Source: Proteromonas lacertae
Lineage: Eukaryota; Sar; Bigyra; Opalinata; Proteromonadidae
Length of the DNA: 64,000 nucleotides
Assembly (NCBI GenBank): GCA_002245135.1
Contig: NGBS01000321.1
Coordinates: 26,248 to 90,247, forward strand
Reading direction: 5' to 3'
The notes beneath the pieces were generated by a model. It ran no database searches. It was not told the origin of the DNA and saw only the letters and a program-made list of their open reading frames with translations. A program made the translations under genes and the position numbers. The stretch's first letter is position 1. Each line of letters starts with the position of its first letter. Shown in pieces: positions 23,666 to 36,345 of this stretch.

Positions 23666-24616
23666 CTATTGTTCATTTTGTTGATTTAAAATATTATCTA
23701 CATTAGGAGATGGAAAGCAATCCATTGGCGATTTCAATGAGTTTATTGGTGTAGGAGGGAATTTTAAAGGTTGTAATAATCCCTATAGTAATTATAAATT
23801 ACAATAATCAATACAAAAGATGATAATGGAGAACCTAGTGGAGATTGTTGAGGTGGTGTTGGAAATAAATAATTCTGTTTTGACTTATCATCACCATCAT
23901 CATTCTCCATCGAATTATTCAATTCATTGGCTTCATTATTTTCATTGTTCATTTCTAATTCATTATCATCATCGTTATTATTGTTGTTATTACTATCTTC
24001 ATCCATATCATTATCATTATCATTATCATCTCTTTCCATTTCTATTGGTTCAACTCCTTCATTGTCATTATCTTCTTCTTCTTCATTTGCCATATCTGAT
24101 GCAATTCTTTCTTCTTGTTCTTTCAGTTTTGTATTTAACTCCTTTAAAAAATCTAAAGTTTTACTTAATATTGAGATTTTATCTTTCTTTACCTCTATTC
24201 CTTGTTCTTTTAGTAATTTTTGTAATTTGTACATTGCATCATTTAGTCTTCTCGTTCTTTTTCTCTCTATCTGTTTGTGTATATCTTTATTCTCAATATC
24301 ACTTCTTTTTCTTCTATTGATAATTCAAAAAAAAAAATAGTTTCAAATATACCTTTTAACTTCTGGTTGTATTTCTATTGTTGGCGTATCTGGAGACAAT
24401 TTCAGAGAAGAAAGCTAATTAATGTGATATTGTTATGAAATATACACTATATGATTCTTTTAACGGTTGTGAAGTATAATCCATAGATGAATCTCGAGGC
24501 GTTGTGTCTTGCTCTGTTGCATATACTGGAATTCGAGACATTATATCATTATCTGCGTTAGAATCATCTACTGACTTCATTTTCCTACTAGATGATCTTT
24601 TCACTCCTCGAGGCAT
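23666..24616 (-). CDS. bHLH transcription factor
   Basis: This is a putative DNA-binding dimeric transcription factor. The N-terminal exon starts MPRGVKRSSSRKMKS. The basic-helix-loop-helix is spread over two exons: DIHKQIERKRTRRLNDAMYK (basic region with the ER.R E-box contact pattern and helix 1), then LLKEQGIEVKKDKISILSKT (loop and helix 2) and LDFLKELNTKLKEQEER (coiled extension, as in leucine-zipper bHLH proteins). A highly acidic Asp/Asn/Glu tract of about 70 residues follows and could be an activation region. The C-terminus has Pro-rich FPTPPQQSP and FPPTPINS motifs, possible MAPK/CDK sites. It shares a 57-bp promoter with the gene at 24674. Confidence 0.8.
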
Positions 24617-24673
24617 GAAGTAAATTCAAAAAGAAAAACTAAAAAAGCTTGATACTATATTTGAGAATTAAAA

Positions 24674-26605
24674 ATGCAAATAAACCCTTTCTTCTCATTT
24701 TCTAACGATATATCGTTGGGATACATTCAAGCACCACAAATGTCTCCTATTTCATCCAATGAAATTCATTTTTCAGGTATAATTCTGTGTTTTATATAGA
24801 TTAGATAATTCATCTCCTCAATTAGATGGTAAATGTGAATGTTTATATCACAATAAAAAATATATTGAATATCAAGATCATTTTTCCTGTTTACTTGAAG
24901 ATAATAAAGAGAAAATTGTTGAGGAATCAAATTATTTTTTAAGATCTAATGAATTACCTGTTTCATTTGATTTACTAAATGAAAGTATAGCAGAAGATAA
25001 AGAAATATCTAAACAACAAATGGTATATGATGAAAGTATAGGAAATCAACTTTTTGTTTATCATCATTTAAACAATAATAATTACTATTTATTTCATCCA
25101 ATTGGTGGATTCAATGAATATTTAGGATGTAATGAATTGGTACCAAATAATACCGTTAATAGTAAAGATTATAAATCATTTTCTGCTGAGATTTATTGTG
25201 ATACAACCATTTTAAGTATTAATCATTTTACTGATATAACAAAAGGAATTATAGTGAATACAAGGTGCCATTTGTTTCATTTTGTTATAATAAATGATGA
25301 TAATAGCCGTAATAACCACAACAGTAATAAATAAATATTAATTTGTTACATAAATTTGAAATAATAGGTTCAATAAGTTGTTTTTCAATTAGTCCCATAT
25401 TTCAATCAGAAGGAATTTATTTAAATAATTATATTATATATAAGTATAATGGTAATGATTTGCCTAAGCCAGTTATTAATTTACATACAGTAATACATTC
25501 TATTGAAGAAAGTGAAAGAGTTATTATCACATATAACAATGTAATAAACACATATTTAATATCTGTTGATAAAACTCTGTATTTATATAATGAAAACACT
25601 AATGAGATAAAAGAGATGTATAAATGTTTGGATATAATTAATGGAATTTATAACTCAATTATGTATATATATTAATTATACTAAATGTTGAATAGTAATC
25701 CATTTCATTTGGTTATTCTAACAGCTGATAAAATACATCTTTTTGATAAAAGAAATATGAAATGTGAGATGAATGTGATAAAATACTATTATCAATTGCC
25801 TTTGACTAAAACATATTCATATATAACAATTGATAATGAAGAAAATATCATTTTTTAAAATGAAAATAATTAATGAAATTCTTTAACTTTTATTTTTTTC
25901 TTACTTTATATGTTATACAGTTTATTACTACCAAATATATTTGTGTTTAAATATTCCAATCATTCACTTAGTCATTTAGTTCAATACCAATTATTTCTTA
26001 ATGTATTTAGTTAATTTATTATTTCATTATATTAATAGAATGATTGTGATATAAGAGGTGTTTCTGTCTTCTCATTAATAGATCCAAAATATTTAATAGT
26101 GCAATTTCATAATGGTGATATATATAAATATAACTTTACATTATCTGAAGATGATATAGTAAATAATAAAATACATTATATACCTATAAAACATTTTCAA
26201 GAATATACTTTTAAAGATATAAAATCTTTTGAGATATGTAATTTTAATAATTACATTCAGAAATATAGTAAAAGTAATGTAAATTCTTATGATGACTATT
26301 TAGATTATATAATAGATTTTTTAGAAATTCCAAGGTCATTTGTTGAAATATGTTATGAATTGATGAATAAGTATAGTATAACAAGAATAGTGATACAGAA
26401 GTTGTATGAGTTATTAAAGAAACAAAAACAATTGAAATTATATATATTGCCTTACAATTATGACCAAAATACAACTTATCATAAACTATGCAAATGTATA
26501 CCTCCTTATTGTTGTGGATCCATAAATTGTTGTTCTATGCCTTTTCTGATATGGTCTAAGAAGAGGGATAACAATGTCACAGAAGAAGATTTAGCAAATT
26601 GGTAA
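24674..26605 (+). CDS. Propeller-like protein, possibly TAF1C/Rrn6-related
   Basis: The start MQINPFFSFSNDISLGYIQ is followed across many small introns by about 500 residues. The segments look like beta-propeller blades: NPFHLVILTADKIHLFDKRN, VSVFSLIDPKYLIVQFHNGD, and YICDTTILSIN-type strands. The C-terminal 170 residues are helical (FVEICYELMNKYSITRIVIQ) and end in a Cys-rich CKCIPPYCCGSINCCSMPF and EEDLANW. The layout, propeller then helical tail, resembles RNA polymerase I factor TAF1C/Rrn6, but I recognise no diagnostic motif and the call is weak. The exon chain is unclear at 25860-25925, where no good GT donor is seen. Confidence 0.35.
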
Positions 26606-26903
26606 ATAATTTTGTTATAATTCGTGTTGTTGTGTATTTTATTTATATAAATTTAACACCAATAATTCTCATCACTTTCAGATATTGCACTACATGTTAA
26701 ATTTTCAATTTATATCTATCATATCTTCAATAAACATACAGTTCCATCAATATCATATTAATATACATAAATATATCACAATTGAGTATTACTGTTTTTA
26801 TTATACCTTCTGCAATTGAATTAAATTACATTTTAATTTTTGGGTTATTCAAAATTTTGATAAAAATCGAATTTCGTTATTTTTGTTTTATATTTACATA
26901 AAG
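26606..26903. other. AT-rich intergenic spacer
   Basis: This spacer of 298 bp lies between two genes on the same strand. It has no open frame, repeat or RNA signature that I can support. It must hold the 3' end of the propeller-like gene and the promoter of the BTB gene. There is no TCAAGC motif. Confidence 0.3.
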
Positions 26904-28811
26904 ATGATAATAAAAGTGAATAGAAGAATAAGAGAAGAGGGGTATATTTTATATTTATTTTTATGATAGATTATATCGAAAATTGGTAGAAAGTGGTTTT
27001 GGTGATATAGAAGTGAAGATTGGAGATAATCGAATAATGTCAATCAAGTCAATTTTAGTGAATGGAAATGAAACTCTAAAACTCCAACAAACTCACGATC
27101 TAACAACAGTTTCTTTAGAGTTATATGAAGAAATCGAAGAAATTGGCTATTATGAGATGGAGAAATGCTACAGTGGTGGTGAATTGATAATGTGTAAAGA
27201 GAATGTGTGTGAAGTGTTGATGTTTTGTTTATGTTATTGTGAAAAAGAGATAATAAATGATTGTTATGAATTTGTGAAGAATAATATAGATGAAGATGTA
27301 TTAATGAAATTAATTCATATATGTAATGTATTTGGTGGATGTTTGAGAGAGATAGAAGACTTGAAAAATATGGAAATAGAAAAGCGAGGATATAAATATT
27401 TATATAAGAATGAATATTTGTTGAGATTAGAAATGAATAATTTGAGTGAGATATTAAATATGAGAGATGTGATAATAGTGAATGAGTTATGGTTATTAAA
27501 TCGCTTATTAGAATGGTATAAATTCCAAAAGAATGAGAAAGATAATAAAGAGATACAAGATGATTTTAAACAATTGATAGAAGAAGATATTGATTGTGAA
27601 AAGATAAAAGAGAAAGAGATAGAAAAAGAGAATAAAGAAATGTTGAAAGAAATGAAAATAGATTTAAAGAAAAATGAATGTAAAAATCATATAGAAATAT
27701 ATTGTATAAAAGATGATAGAATTCAAAATGTAATAATCAACAATTACAATGAAGATAATAAAGAAGAAGATTTTAATGAAGAAGAAAGAGGAATATTGGA
27801 TAAGATAAAAGAAGAAGAATTGAATGATGAAATAATGTGTATATTAGAAATGAATAATATAAAAATGATGGAAATAGTATTGATGATAATGAAATATAAA
27901 AAAGTGAAAATTGAAAGTATAAATATTAAAAATATATTTAAATAGAATATATCTCAAATACAGAAAGGAGAACTATGTTGGAAAGATTATGTATGGAATA
28001 TAATGAGAATAAAAGAAATCGAACAATGAAATGTTTATGTTTATTCATTGAGATTAAAAAGAGTGTTTTAATAATAGAAGAAGTATGTGGAAAAGAAATT
28101 CTTTTTAGAATATTGAATGAAGATAATTATCTAAATTCCAAATCTAAAGAATTGTTAATTGAATATATAAAAGAGAATAAACTGAGTTTAGAAGAAGAAG
28201 AAGAAATGATTGTAATAATGAAAGATAAAGAATTATTGAATGAATTAAAAACAAAAGAAATCACATTATTTTCATATCCTCAATCAGAATATTTATTAGG
28301 ATTACATGAAGAAATGTCAATAATTCCTTCATTTGATGGAAATCGATGTGAATTTTCAATCAATCCTTTATTGCCAGATGGAATGATGATAGATAGAAAA
28401 AGTGGAATAATTCATGGAAAAATGAATAAAGAAACCGAAAATAGAGAATATGAAATAAGTTGTAAGAATATTGTAAATGAAAAGAAAATCAAAATATCAT
28501 TAGAATTTGTTGATATAACATTCACAGAATTAAACAAAAGTGATGGAATATCAATATCAAATAATGGAAAAATAATAACAAATACAAATGGTGGTTGGAA
28601 TCATTGTTATTTGAATTTGAAAATGGAAAATGGAGTTTATCATATCAAATATAAATTTCATCAAAATGGAAGTTATTATGATTATATGATGTTAGGATTA
28701 TCAACTAATAATATATATTCTGGTAATAATATTTTATATCAATCAACACCCTCGGATATAAATTTTTCTTTGGGGAAACTGAAACATATTCACTTTATCA
28801 CTAAATTCTAA
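26904..28811 (+). CDS. BTB-BACK protein with Ig-like (PIG) and SPRY-like domains
   Basis: BTB-BACK proteins usually serve as Cullin-3 adaptors in ubiquitin ligation. The start MIIKVNRRIREEG is followed by a 28-nt intron and a BTB-like fold (FGDIEVKIGDNRIMSIKSI). The BACK helices come next (EYLLRLEMNNLSEILNMRDV then VNELWLLNRLLEWYKF). An intron GTATAAATATT...TAG ending near 27945 joins this part to the downstream frame, so the two long open frames are one gene. The second part has FSINPLLPDGMMIDRKSGII, a putative-Ig (He_PIG) signature, then a SPRY-like end (GISISNNGKIITNTNGGWNH). The middle is very Glu/Lys-rich. Cullin binding is inference; the BTB half is divergent. Confidence 0.55.
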
Positions 28812-28945
28812 ATATTTATCATCTGCAGATAGACTCAAACTATTAACTACTTCCTTAAAATTGTCATATTCATCTACAGTTTTTTATCTTCAGCTAATCT
28901 CTGTCTTTTAGGATTTCTATTATCTACTCCTGCTGGTCTTTTCAT
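28743..28945 (-). CDS. Possible small basic protein, frame broken
   Basis: The start MKRPAGVDNRNPKRQRLAED looks like an authentic protein N-terminus with a bipartite nuclear-localisation pattern. It follows a GTATATTGT...TTGTAG segment that could be a 5' UTR intron. The frame stops after KKL, but a continuation (VDEYDNFKEVVNSLSLSADD) follows in another frame at a run of six A residues. Its last part overlaps, antisense, the end of the BTB gene. Either the gene is real with a base miscounted in the A run, or only the short peptide is made, or it is chance. Confidence is low. Confidence 0.25.
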
Positions 28946-29163
28946 TATTGATCTACAAATTAAAAAAATAATACAATATACAGGTTTTATAATTTATGAA
29001 TTAATTAAATAGAACAGAAATTAACTATAATTCTAAAAAATTCTTTTATTTCATTAAATCTTTCATTATTATTTATTTTTCAATATAAATACAACAACAA
29101 AATCAATAAAAACAAAAAAAACATATTTTACTTAATAAATTTACACTTACTTTCACCACATTC
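28946..29163. other. Intergenic, 3' region of ZC2HC1 gene
   Basis: This AT-rich stretch contains a putative 5' UTR intron (28953-28981, opposite strand) for the small ORF and the 3' end of the next minus-strand gene. Nothing else was seen. Confidence 0.25.
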
Positions 29164-30235
29164 TTACATCTCATCTGGACCTTCACCTTCTTCTTCATCA
29201 TCGTATCCTTGTTGCTTACTTTCTTCACGATTTTGTTTATTATTATTATCTTTTAATGTTTTTATCATCTCTTCTAATTTATCTACTTCTTTTAGAGAAT
29301 CTTCCATCACTTTATGAAGTCTTTTACATTCTTTCGTTAGTAATTCGATCACTTGATCATTCACAGAAGCACCGGGAGAAACTACTATATGTTAATATTC
29401 ATTTATAATATACTATCTTTCATTACTTCACCATAATCTATTGCTCTACCTAACCTTTGTCCTTCTATTTCATTAAATAACAAATAATCTAATATACTAG
29501 AGGGAGATACACCTGAAGAAGGAGGAGGAGTTGGAGTTGGAGTAGTTTCACCAAAACTATTATCATTACTATCACTTCTAGGATTAGTAGTTGAAGAACG
29601 ATTAGCAACTCCAGTTTTAGGTCTTCTTATACTGGAACGTTTATTAATTTGAGGTGTGAATGGAGCAGGTTCAGTGAAAGCAGAATCTTTATTTGGTGTA
29701 TTTGTACCACTACCAGCACTAGCACCACTTTCAGAAGGATGAAATTCACCAAAGATTTTTACACCTGTTCGAGGTTTTGCTCCTTCACCTACTCTTTTAG
29801 CTGGATGTTCTTCTGTACAACTACGATTATGGATTTTTAGTTTATCCTCTAAAAATGTTCTACCACACCATTGACATGGAACTAATACTTTATCATAAAA
29901 ATCATTCAACGCATTTTTATTGATTTGTTCTAATTCTTTGGCTGATAGTTTTGAAGCATCTATTTCTGCAGCATTACCTGTTGTAGCTACAGATGCTATT
30001 CATAAATAATGAAAAATATAGAAATAATACTTTGTATTGCTTTAGGAGGTTCAGGAAGCGGCCTTCTTTCATTTGGTGGTTTTAGTGATTCTTGAGCTTC
30101 CCACTTTTTTATACATTGTGGTTGATGTATTTTTAAAGACGATGTACCAAATTCTCTGCCTTTATAATGATAGAATACTAATATATAAATATACCACAAA
30201 TGTAGCAAAACCAATGTACGAGGACCTTTTGGCAT
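29164..30235 (-). CDS. ZC2HC1/ZNF474-type C2HC zinc-finger protein
   Basis: This family carries two C2HC fingers and is common in ciliated eukaryotes; its biochemical role is unclear. Finger 1 is [20 protein letters not shown], followed by IKKW. Finger 2 is CQWCGRTFLEDKLKIHNRSC. Then come the typical PAKRVGEGAKPRTGV stretch, a Ser/Thr/Pro-rich linker, a short conserved-looking segment (EGQRLGRAIDYGEV) and a C-terminal coiled coil with an acidic end. A 35-nt intron splits finger 1. The ATG at 30235 gives MPKGPRTLV, but finger 1's CYIC lies in the next frame, one base out at a TTTT run. Either a base is miscounted there or the true start is elsewhere. Confidence 0.7.
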
Positions 30236-30319
30236 TTTTTATTTTAGAATTGTGTAACGATTATAGATTTTTACCGAAAATTTTTACCCCACAAATTCAA
30301 AAATAATTACAAAATCTAA

Positions 30320-31705
30320 CTAAACTGACAGTTTCGCACTGCTAATTACTAATTTTAATTCATTTTCAATATCTTCTATCATTTTACTCATTGATTTTAG
30401 TCTTTCTTCATCTTCTTCAAACTTTTTCAGTAATTCTCTTGGAACTTTGTTCTTATCACTATTCAATATATATCTAAACAGAATATATATATATATATAT
30501 ACGTATCAACAGAATAAGTATCACTATAACTGTATAATACATTCAACAGTTCACTTCTAATTCTTTCATTTTCTTTTATATAATTCTCAGTCAAATCTTC
30601 TATTTTATTCTATATATATATATATATATATATATAAGTAATATACATCTTTTAGTTTACATTTATCCTTCAAACATCTTTTTATCATCATATTTTCTTT
30701 CTTTAAATTATCATTTTCTTGAATCAGTAATAACAATTCAGAATTAACACCATTTAGAAAATTCTTTATAAAATCTTTTGCTTCTTTCTGTTTTGATACA
30801 GCAGGAACTCCTAATTTCTTAACAAATTCTTTGGCTGTTGGAAGTATAAAACTATTAGGAAATGAATTATGTAAGATTCTTGGGATTAATATTCCATATT
30901 GACTTATTGGTAATAATAATTCACTTATTGAAGTGGAAATATAATCACATCCTTTATATAGATCTGACCATTCTTCAGAATACCATGTACTCTCTTTTAA
31001 CTATTATTATTATTAAAAATAAAATTATGATATAATTATAAATAATACATGATTTTCAAACTGTAATATCTTTTCAGCTAATTCGCTTAGTTGATTTTCT
31101 ATTTCATGGATTGCTTCCATATTTAAATAATTCAAATCACTTTTACCTATGATCATTTCTACAGTTAAACTGTCATCATAATCTGTTTTTATAAATGGAT
31201 TATCACTGCTTTTGTATATTTCTGTACTTGATTTCATTCCACTATTCCCACGAATATCTTCAATTCTGCTTTTTATACATTTTAATTCTTGTATTAAATC
31301 CGATGGTACATCAAATAACCAACAACTATGAGAATCACCTGTTGCTCCTGCTGATTTTGCTTCTTTACAAGCATGTTCTATCCTAACACTAAATGAATCA
31401 ATTACTCCGTCGATTTCACCTACCAAATTAAGAATTTCATTTTCACTTCTTAGACAATTCCTTAAACTTTTCTGTAAATGTTCATTTTGACTTTGAAGTA
31501 GTTCTATTCTTTTAAAGTTTATTTGTGCTATTCACATTCATTATTAATTTGACAAAAATATAAAATTATTTATACCTGGTGTCAATTTAATGTTTTTGTC
31601 TATTACTTATAATATGGTAATAATACTATTTTCTGAAGGATCAGGTTCTTTTGTTTGTTCTTTTTTGTTCTTTCTTCCTCCCTTTTGATCCCTAACAGCT
31701 CTCAT
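30320..31705 (-). CDS. Coiled-coil protein of unknown function
   Basis: The start MRAVRDQKGGRKNKKEQTKE is followed by several exons that are almost wholly helical. The parts are ELLQSQNEHLQKSLRNCLRS, a long middle segment with SHSCWLFDVPSDLIQEL, then WYSEEWSDLYKGCDYIST, FVKKLGVPAVSKQKEAKDF and a C-terminal coiled coil ending ELKLVISSAKLSV. Two of its introns are almost pure TA repeats (about 30484-30502 and 30612-30637). I do not recognise the family. Helical content and neighbours would fit a cytoskeletal or basal-body protein, but that is only a guess. It shares a 79-bp promoter, with TCAAGC at 31757-31762, with the GILT gene. Confidence 0.6.
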
Positions 31706-31784
31706 ATTAACGAAAATAGTAGTTTCAAAAATATGATCGTTTTCTAATTCTACACATCAAGCTTTTTATTTGAAGATTGTGTTT

Positions 31785-33024
31785 ATGAAATTTCTTTCAT
31801 TTCTTCTCATATACTTTTTAGTTCTTCATGTCTGTCATGTATTTCTTTATCATTTATTATGTATATTAGGGAGACGCTAATAAAGTGACTGTAAAGCTTT
31901 ATTATGAAGTATTTCCAAAAGGCTGTCAAAATTATATCAATAACTGTTTAGACCCGTTCAATTCTCATGCTGATTTAATGAAAATAGCCAATTTTTCTTT
32001 CTACCCTTTTGGAATGTCAAAAGTCATTTCAAGAAACCCTCCTCAGTTTTCATGTCAACAAGGTCCTGAAGAATGTCTCGGAAACAAAATAGAAGCATGT
32101 GTTATAACAAAGAATCAATTTGATGTTTGGTTTCCTTTTGTAGCATGTATGGAAAGTTATTCAACATCAATGATTGATCATGTTGATGATTGTGCTAAGA
32201 AAGTGTCATTAGATGGTGATTTGATCATGAAATGTGCTGAATCTTCAGAAGGTGATAATCTTCTATTAGATATGGCAGATTCAACTCCATCAGAAACGTC
32301 ATATGTCCCTTGGGTAGTAATTAATGATAGACCTGTTGGTACTGATATATACGAAATAGTAGAAAGAGTATGTGATGAATATGAAGGTAAAGATAAGCCA
32401 GAATCATGTAAAACATTCAAATGTTCAAGTCCTGATAGTTACAATAGAGTAAAGAAACACACATTAGAAGTATATATAGAATCATTATGTCCAGATTGTA
32501 TGAGATATATTGATGTTCTTAATACAGTGTATAATGACAAAGAAATAATGCATTATTTAAATATTTCATTAGTTCCTTTTGGTAATGGTAAAATAATATC
32601 AGAAAATCCAATTAACATAAAGTGTCAACATGGTGAAAGGGAATGTAAAGGTGATGAAATATTAGGATGTGCTATACATCATAACAATTATGATTTTAAT
32701 AAGTATTATCCATTTGTTGATTGTTTAGAAGATTATTATTATGATATGGTAAATGAAAGTAATATAATTACATGTAGTAAAGAGACTAAGTTGAATTTCC
32801 ATGATATATTGAATTGTATGCATTCTAATGAAAGCGCAATTATTCATTTACATAATGGTAAAATTACACCAGAGCACAAGACAGTACCTCATATTTTATT
32901 TGATGGAAAACATATTGATGAATATGATAATATTTATGATTATATTTGTCCATTAATTCCAGATCCAAAACCAAAGTCATGTAATGAGTTGATGAATAAG
33001 AAGAAGAAAATGAGGAGGAATTGA
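31785..33024 (+). CDS. Tandem-domain GILT-like lysosomal thiol reductase
   Basis: GILT reduces protein disulfides in acidic compartments. The start MKFLSFLLIYFLVLHVCHG is a signal peptide split from the body by a 30-nt-scale intron. Two GILT domains follow. Domain 2 has an intact redox site (YIESLCPDCMRYI, CxxC) and the family signature CQHGERECKGDEILGC. Domain 1 has the signature CQQGPEECLGNKIEAC, but its redox site reads EVFPKGCQNYI, with only the second Cys. Both domains have the later PHILFD or PWVVIND strand before their final helix. Several N-x-S/T sites are present. The first domain is probably non-catalytic and may bind substrate; that is inference. Confidence 0.9.
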
Positions 33025-33182
33025 AAGTAGAAGAGTTGTTTTTTCTTTAATATGAATAATTTAATCTATTCATTCATACTATATATTATGTTTTCTTTTT
33101 TTAATTCTTTTTTTTGTGTATTTTAAATTCTACATAATATAAAAATAACAAAAAGAATATATTATATTATTTATAAATATAA

Positions 33183-36100
33183 CTAATAATTTCCATATAA
33201 CAACAACATACTTTCTTCTTTTTTACAATTTTTCATTCCTATTCTCTTTATACTTTCACTTTCATTCAATCTTCTAGGTATTTTTCTTGGTCTTTCACAA
33301 AATCTATGTATTACAAAGTATTCATTCTACAATATACATGATTTAAATAATATAATATATTTATACTTCTTTTAAATATGTTCTACCTATTTTCAACACT
33401 TTATATTCATTTTTAATTGTTGATTGAAAGAGAGGAGTATAAATATCTGATGTATTTGTTATATAATCAACTTCTCTATATTGGATTCTTCTTTTCATAC
33501 ACTTCTGTTACTAAATTCTCATCATTATTTACTATTGTAATTGTCATTTGATTCTTACCATCTTCTGTCTTGTATTTTGTGTATAAACAAAACAAAATTG
33601 ATATATTATCCTTTTCTTCTTCTGTAACATTCAATAAAGTTGTATTAATTCCTTCCAATATTGAAATAATTGGGTTGATAGAGAAGAATGTACTTGATAC
33701 AACATTCAGTAATAATCTCTTTATAATGTCTTTGATTGTCTTCTTTTTATCATTGATAATTATATAAAACAATCCATCATAAGGCAATTGTTCATCAGTT
33801 TTAATATCCAATAAATTGCTTAATTCATTATTATAAAAATAAAAATAATGTAAAGATTTAGTGTAAAAACTAACTGGAATTGGATTATTTGTTTTATTAA
33901 AACATGGATAAAATATATTCAAATGCTTCAGTGTATGTAATACTAAAGATTTGGATGAGAATTGGTTGGATTTTCTACCATCTTCTCTATTTGAAAGTCA
34001 AGATCTTATCATATTGTGAAAAATATTGTGACAACTGCTTATCTATTATTTTTTCTGACTGTAATTTATAATAATTTGCTTTAAACAACGAATCTTTTGA
34101 AACATAATCATTTCTATTCTCCATAAACCATTTATGATTCTTCATCTGCTGTAATGTCATTCTTTTAGATGGATCAAACTCAATCAATCCTTCCAATAAA
34201 CCATTTACTGTTTCTCCACGACTTTTATTCTTCTTTATTCTATATTTACCTTCTCCAATACATTGCAATAGAGTAATTTTACTATCTTTTCTTTCAAATG
34301 GTAATTCATTATAAAGTGTTTGATATAATGTTATTCCTAAAGCCCACATATCACTTTCTCTTGTATAACCACTTTTACCTGTTAATATTTCAGGACTTGT
34401 GAATAATGGAGTACTTTGAAAATTATTGTAAGTATGTTCAATACTTTCATAAGATGAACAACCAAAATCACACAATTTTGCCATACTTAACACATTAAAA
34501 ACAACATTTGATGGTTTAATATCTTGATGAATAATACCAAATGAGTGTAAATATTCTAATCCTTTGATAATGTCATAAAAACATTCTACAATCATAGTAT
34601 CACTAATTGGTAAATAATTGATATATTCAGCAAGACTTCCACTAGGTAAATATTCTTCAACTAATATTACACTACTATTCTCTTCAATTAGAACTTCATA
34701 TAAATGAATTAAATTAGGATGTTGTAAATGTTTCATTATTTCAAATTCTTTTTTGGCTAATTCAATATTGGTTTTACTTGATTTTGTTAATTTCATTGCA
34801 TATAATTGTGATGTTTTTGTATTTTGTACTAAATTTACTCTTCCACAACCACCTTCACCTAGTTTCCATAAAATACGATATTCATTCATATATTTTTCAC
34901 AATCATCTTTATTAAAACGTGTTAGTTTACAATGGACTGCTAAACTATTCAAATTAATTCTATTTACCCAAGAATGAGTTTTTATATTTCCACATAATTC
35001 TTCAACTAGTAAATTATTTTCAAATTTCTCTAATATCGTTTGAAGAAATTGGTTCTTTCTATAAATCATTAATTCTAATGGCAGAATCCAAAATATTGCT
35101 TCATCACTATCAACAATAATATCAAAGAATTCTGGAATATCAAATATCAATGATATACAACCAAAGAATATTGGATTTTCTGTAATTGGTATTGTCGATA
35201 TACCTCTTGCATCTTCTCTTTTAACTCTTCCTTTTATAACTAAGTAACATGTTGTAGGAAACTACAATAATTAAATAAAAATAGTAAAATATAAAATAAA
35301 TACTTCTCCTTTTTTAACAATATAATCTCCTTTCTTTCGAATGATTATATTTGGTTCAGTATCCATTGGATTCTATATATTTTCATATAAAACAGAAAAA
35401 TAATACTAATGGAACGTACAAACCAGTTCTATTGAAAAATGTTTCAAGTTCATCAACTAAAATCAGGATTATATTTGTTTATAATTGGAATATAATATTT
35501 CCTATTGAATTCATTGATATTGATTGTTTTTAAGGTTCTAGAAGTCATAATTTCTAAACAATGAAATGTAGTCATCATTCTTTTGATATATAAATTGAAT
35601 TCTGGATAATTGTTATATACGTGAAGAACTAAATCATTTTCAATAAAACTATAAATAAATTAAATAAATATTGCCAATAAATTATAATTTATACTGTACT
35701 CTACATTTAGTTAATGTAATTAAAGCAGGATGTTGAGTTCTAAAGTTAAAAACATATCCAATTCCAAGCAAAAAGTTATTACTGGATGATAAAGAAGATC
35801 TAATTAGAATATTATCGTTAAATTTCATTTCTGTTATTGATAAAAATTCACCTTCATCAATTATATAACCACACTTCTTGATATCACCAACATCTACACC
35901 TGGTTCTAATACTCTTGTTTCACTGTGTTGTATAAAGTAATCAACAATGTAATAAGGAAATCCCCAGGCAGATTCATCATATTTCTTACCAAAAGTAAAT
36001 GCTGTTAACCATTTGGCTATCTTAATCTATTCAATTATCACAAAACTATTAAACTTTTGAATTAGGTAGATGAGCTTTTATATATTGATTTACTACGCTT

Positions 36101-36248
36101 TCATAACTTGGAGTGATATTTGATTTATCTTCCTTTTCTTCTGATTTTTTATCATTGAGTGTCCATTCTGATATCTAATGAAATAAATTAGGATAAATAC
36201 TTCAGATGCAGTAACAAATGATATAGACGCTGTAGAATATATATTCAT
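33183..36248 (-). CDS. Protein kinase with cyclic-nucleotide-binding-like domains
   Basis: The N-terminal exons, starting MNIYSTASISFVTASE, lead to one degenerate cyclic-nucleotide-binding fold and a clearer one (IIIRKKGDYIVKKGEFPTTC, then ENPIFFGCISLIFDIPEF). The kinase domain begins near 34910: P-loop LGEGGCGRVNLV, lysine in YAMKL, catalytic loop HQDIKPSNV (Gln in place of the Arg of HRD), DFGCSS and the activation segment ending SPEIL. It looks like a CaMK/CaMKK-type kinase and not a PKG-type AGC kinase. The frame stops after ILTFK at 33987. A 49-nt-scale intron with a GTTGTC or GTCACA donor would join it to a C-terminal part (33183-33970) ending MLLLYGNY; otherwise that part is a separate gene. 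Confidence 0.7.
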
Positions 36249-36345
36249 TCAAATAGAATTTCGTGTTTTTCAAAATAGATTCTCAAAATAGGGTTTGATT
36301 TTTCAATGATTTTTCGTTTCAATAACCAATTTTTTTAAAACATAA
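36249..36345. promoter_or_regulatory. 97-bp divergent promoter, kinase and Hsp70-like genes
   Basis: This is a short AT-rich interval between two divergent starts. It contains A/T runs and TTTGATTTTTC/TTTTTCGTTTC pyrimidine tracts but no TCAAGC hexamer, so it is a useful negative example for that motif. Confidence 0.35.

Noticed and set aside
23820-24340. Two long plus-strand open frames rich in Ser, Leu and His
   Set aside because: They are antisense to the Asp/Asn/Glu-rich tract and bHLH region of the minus-strand transcription factor.
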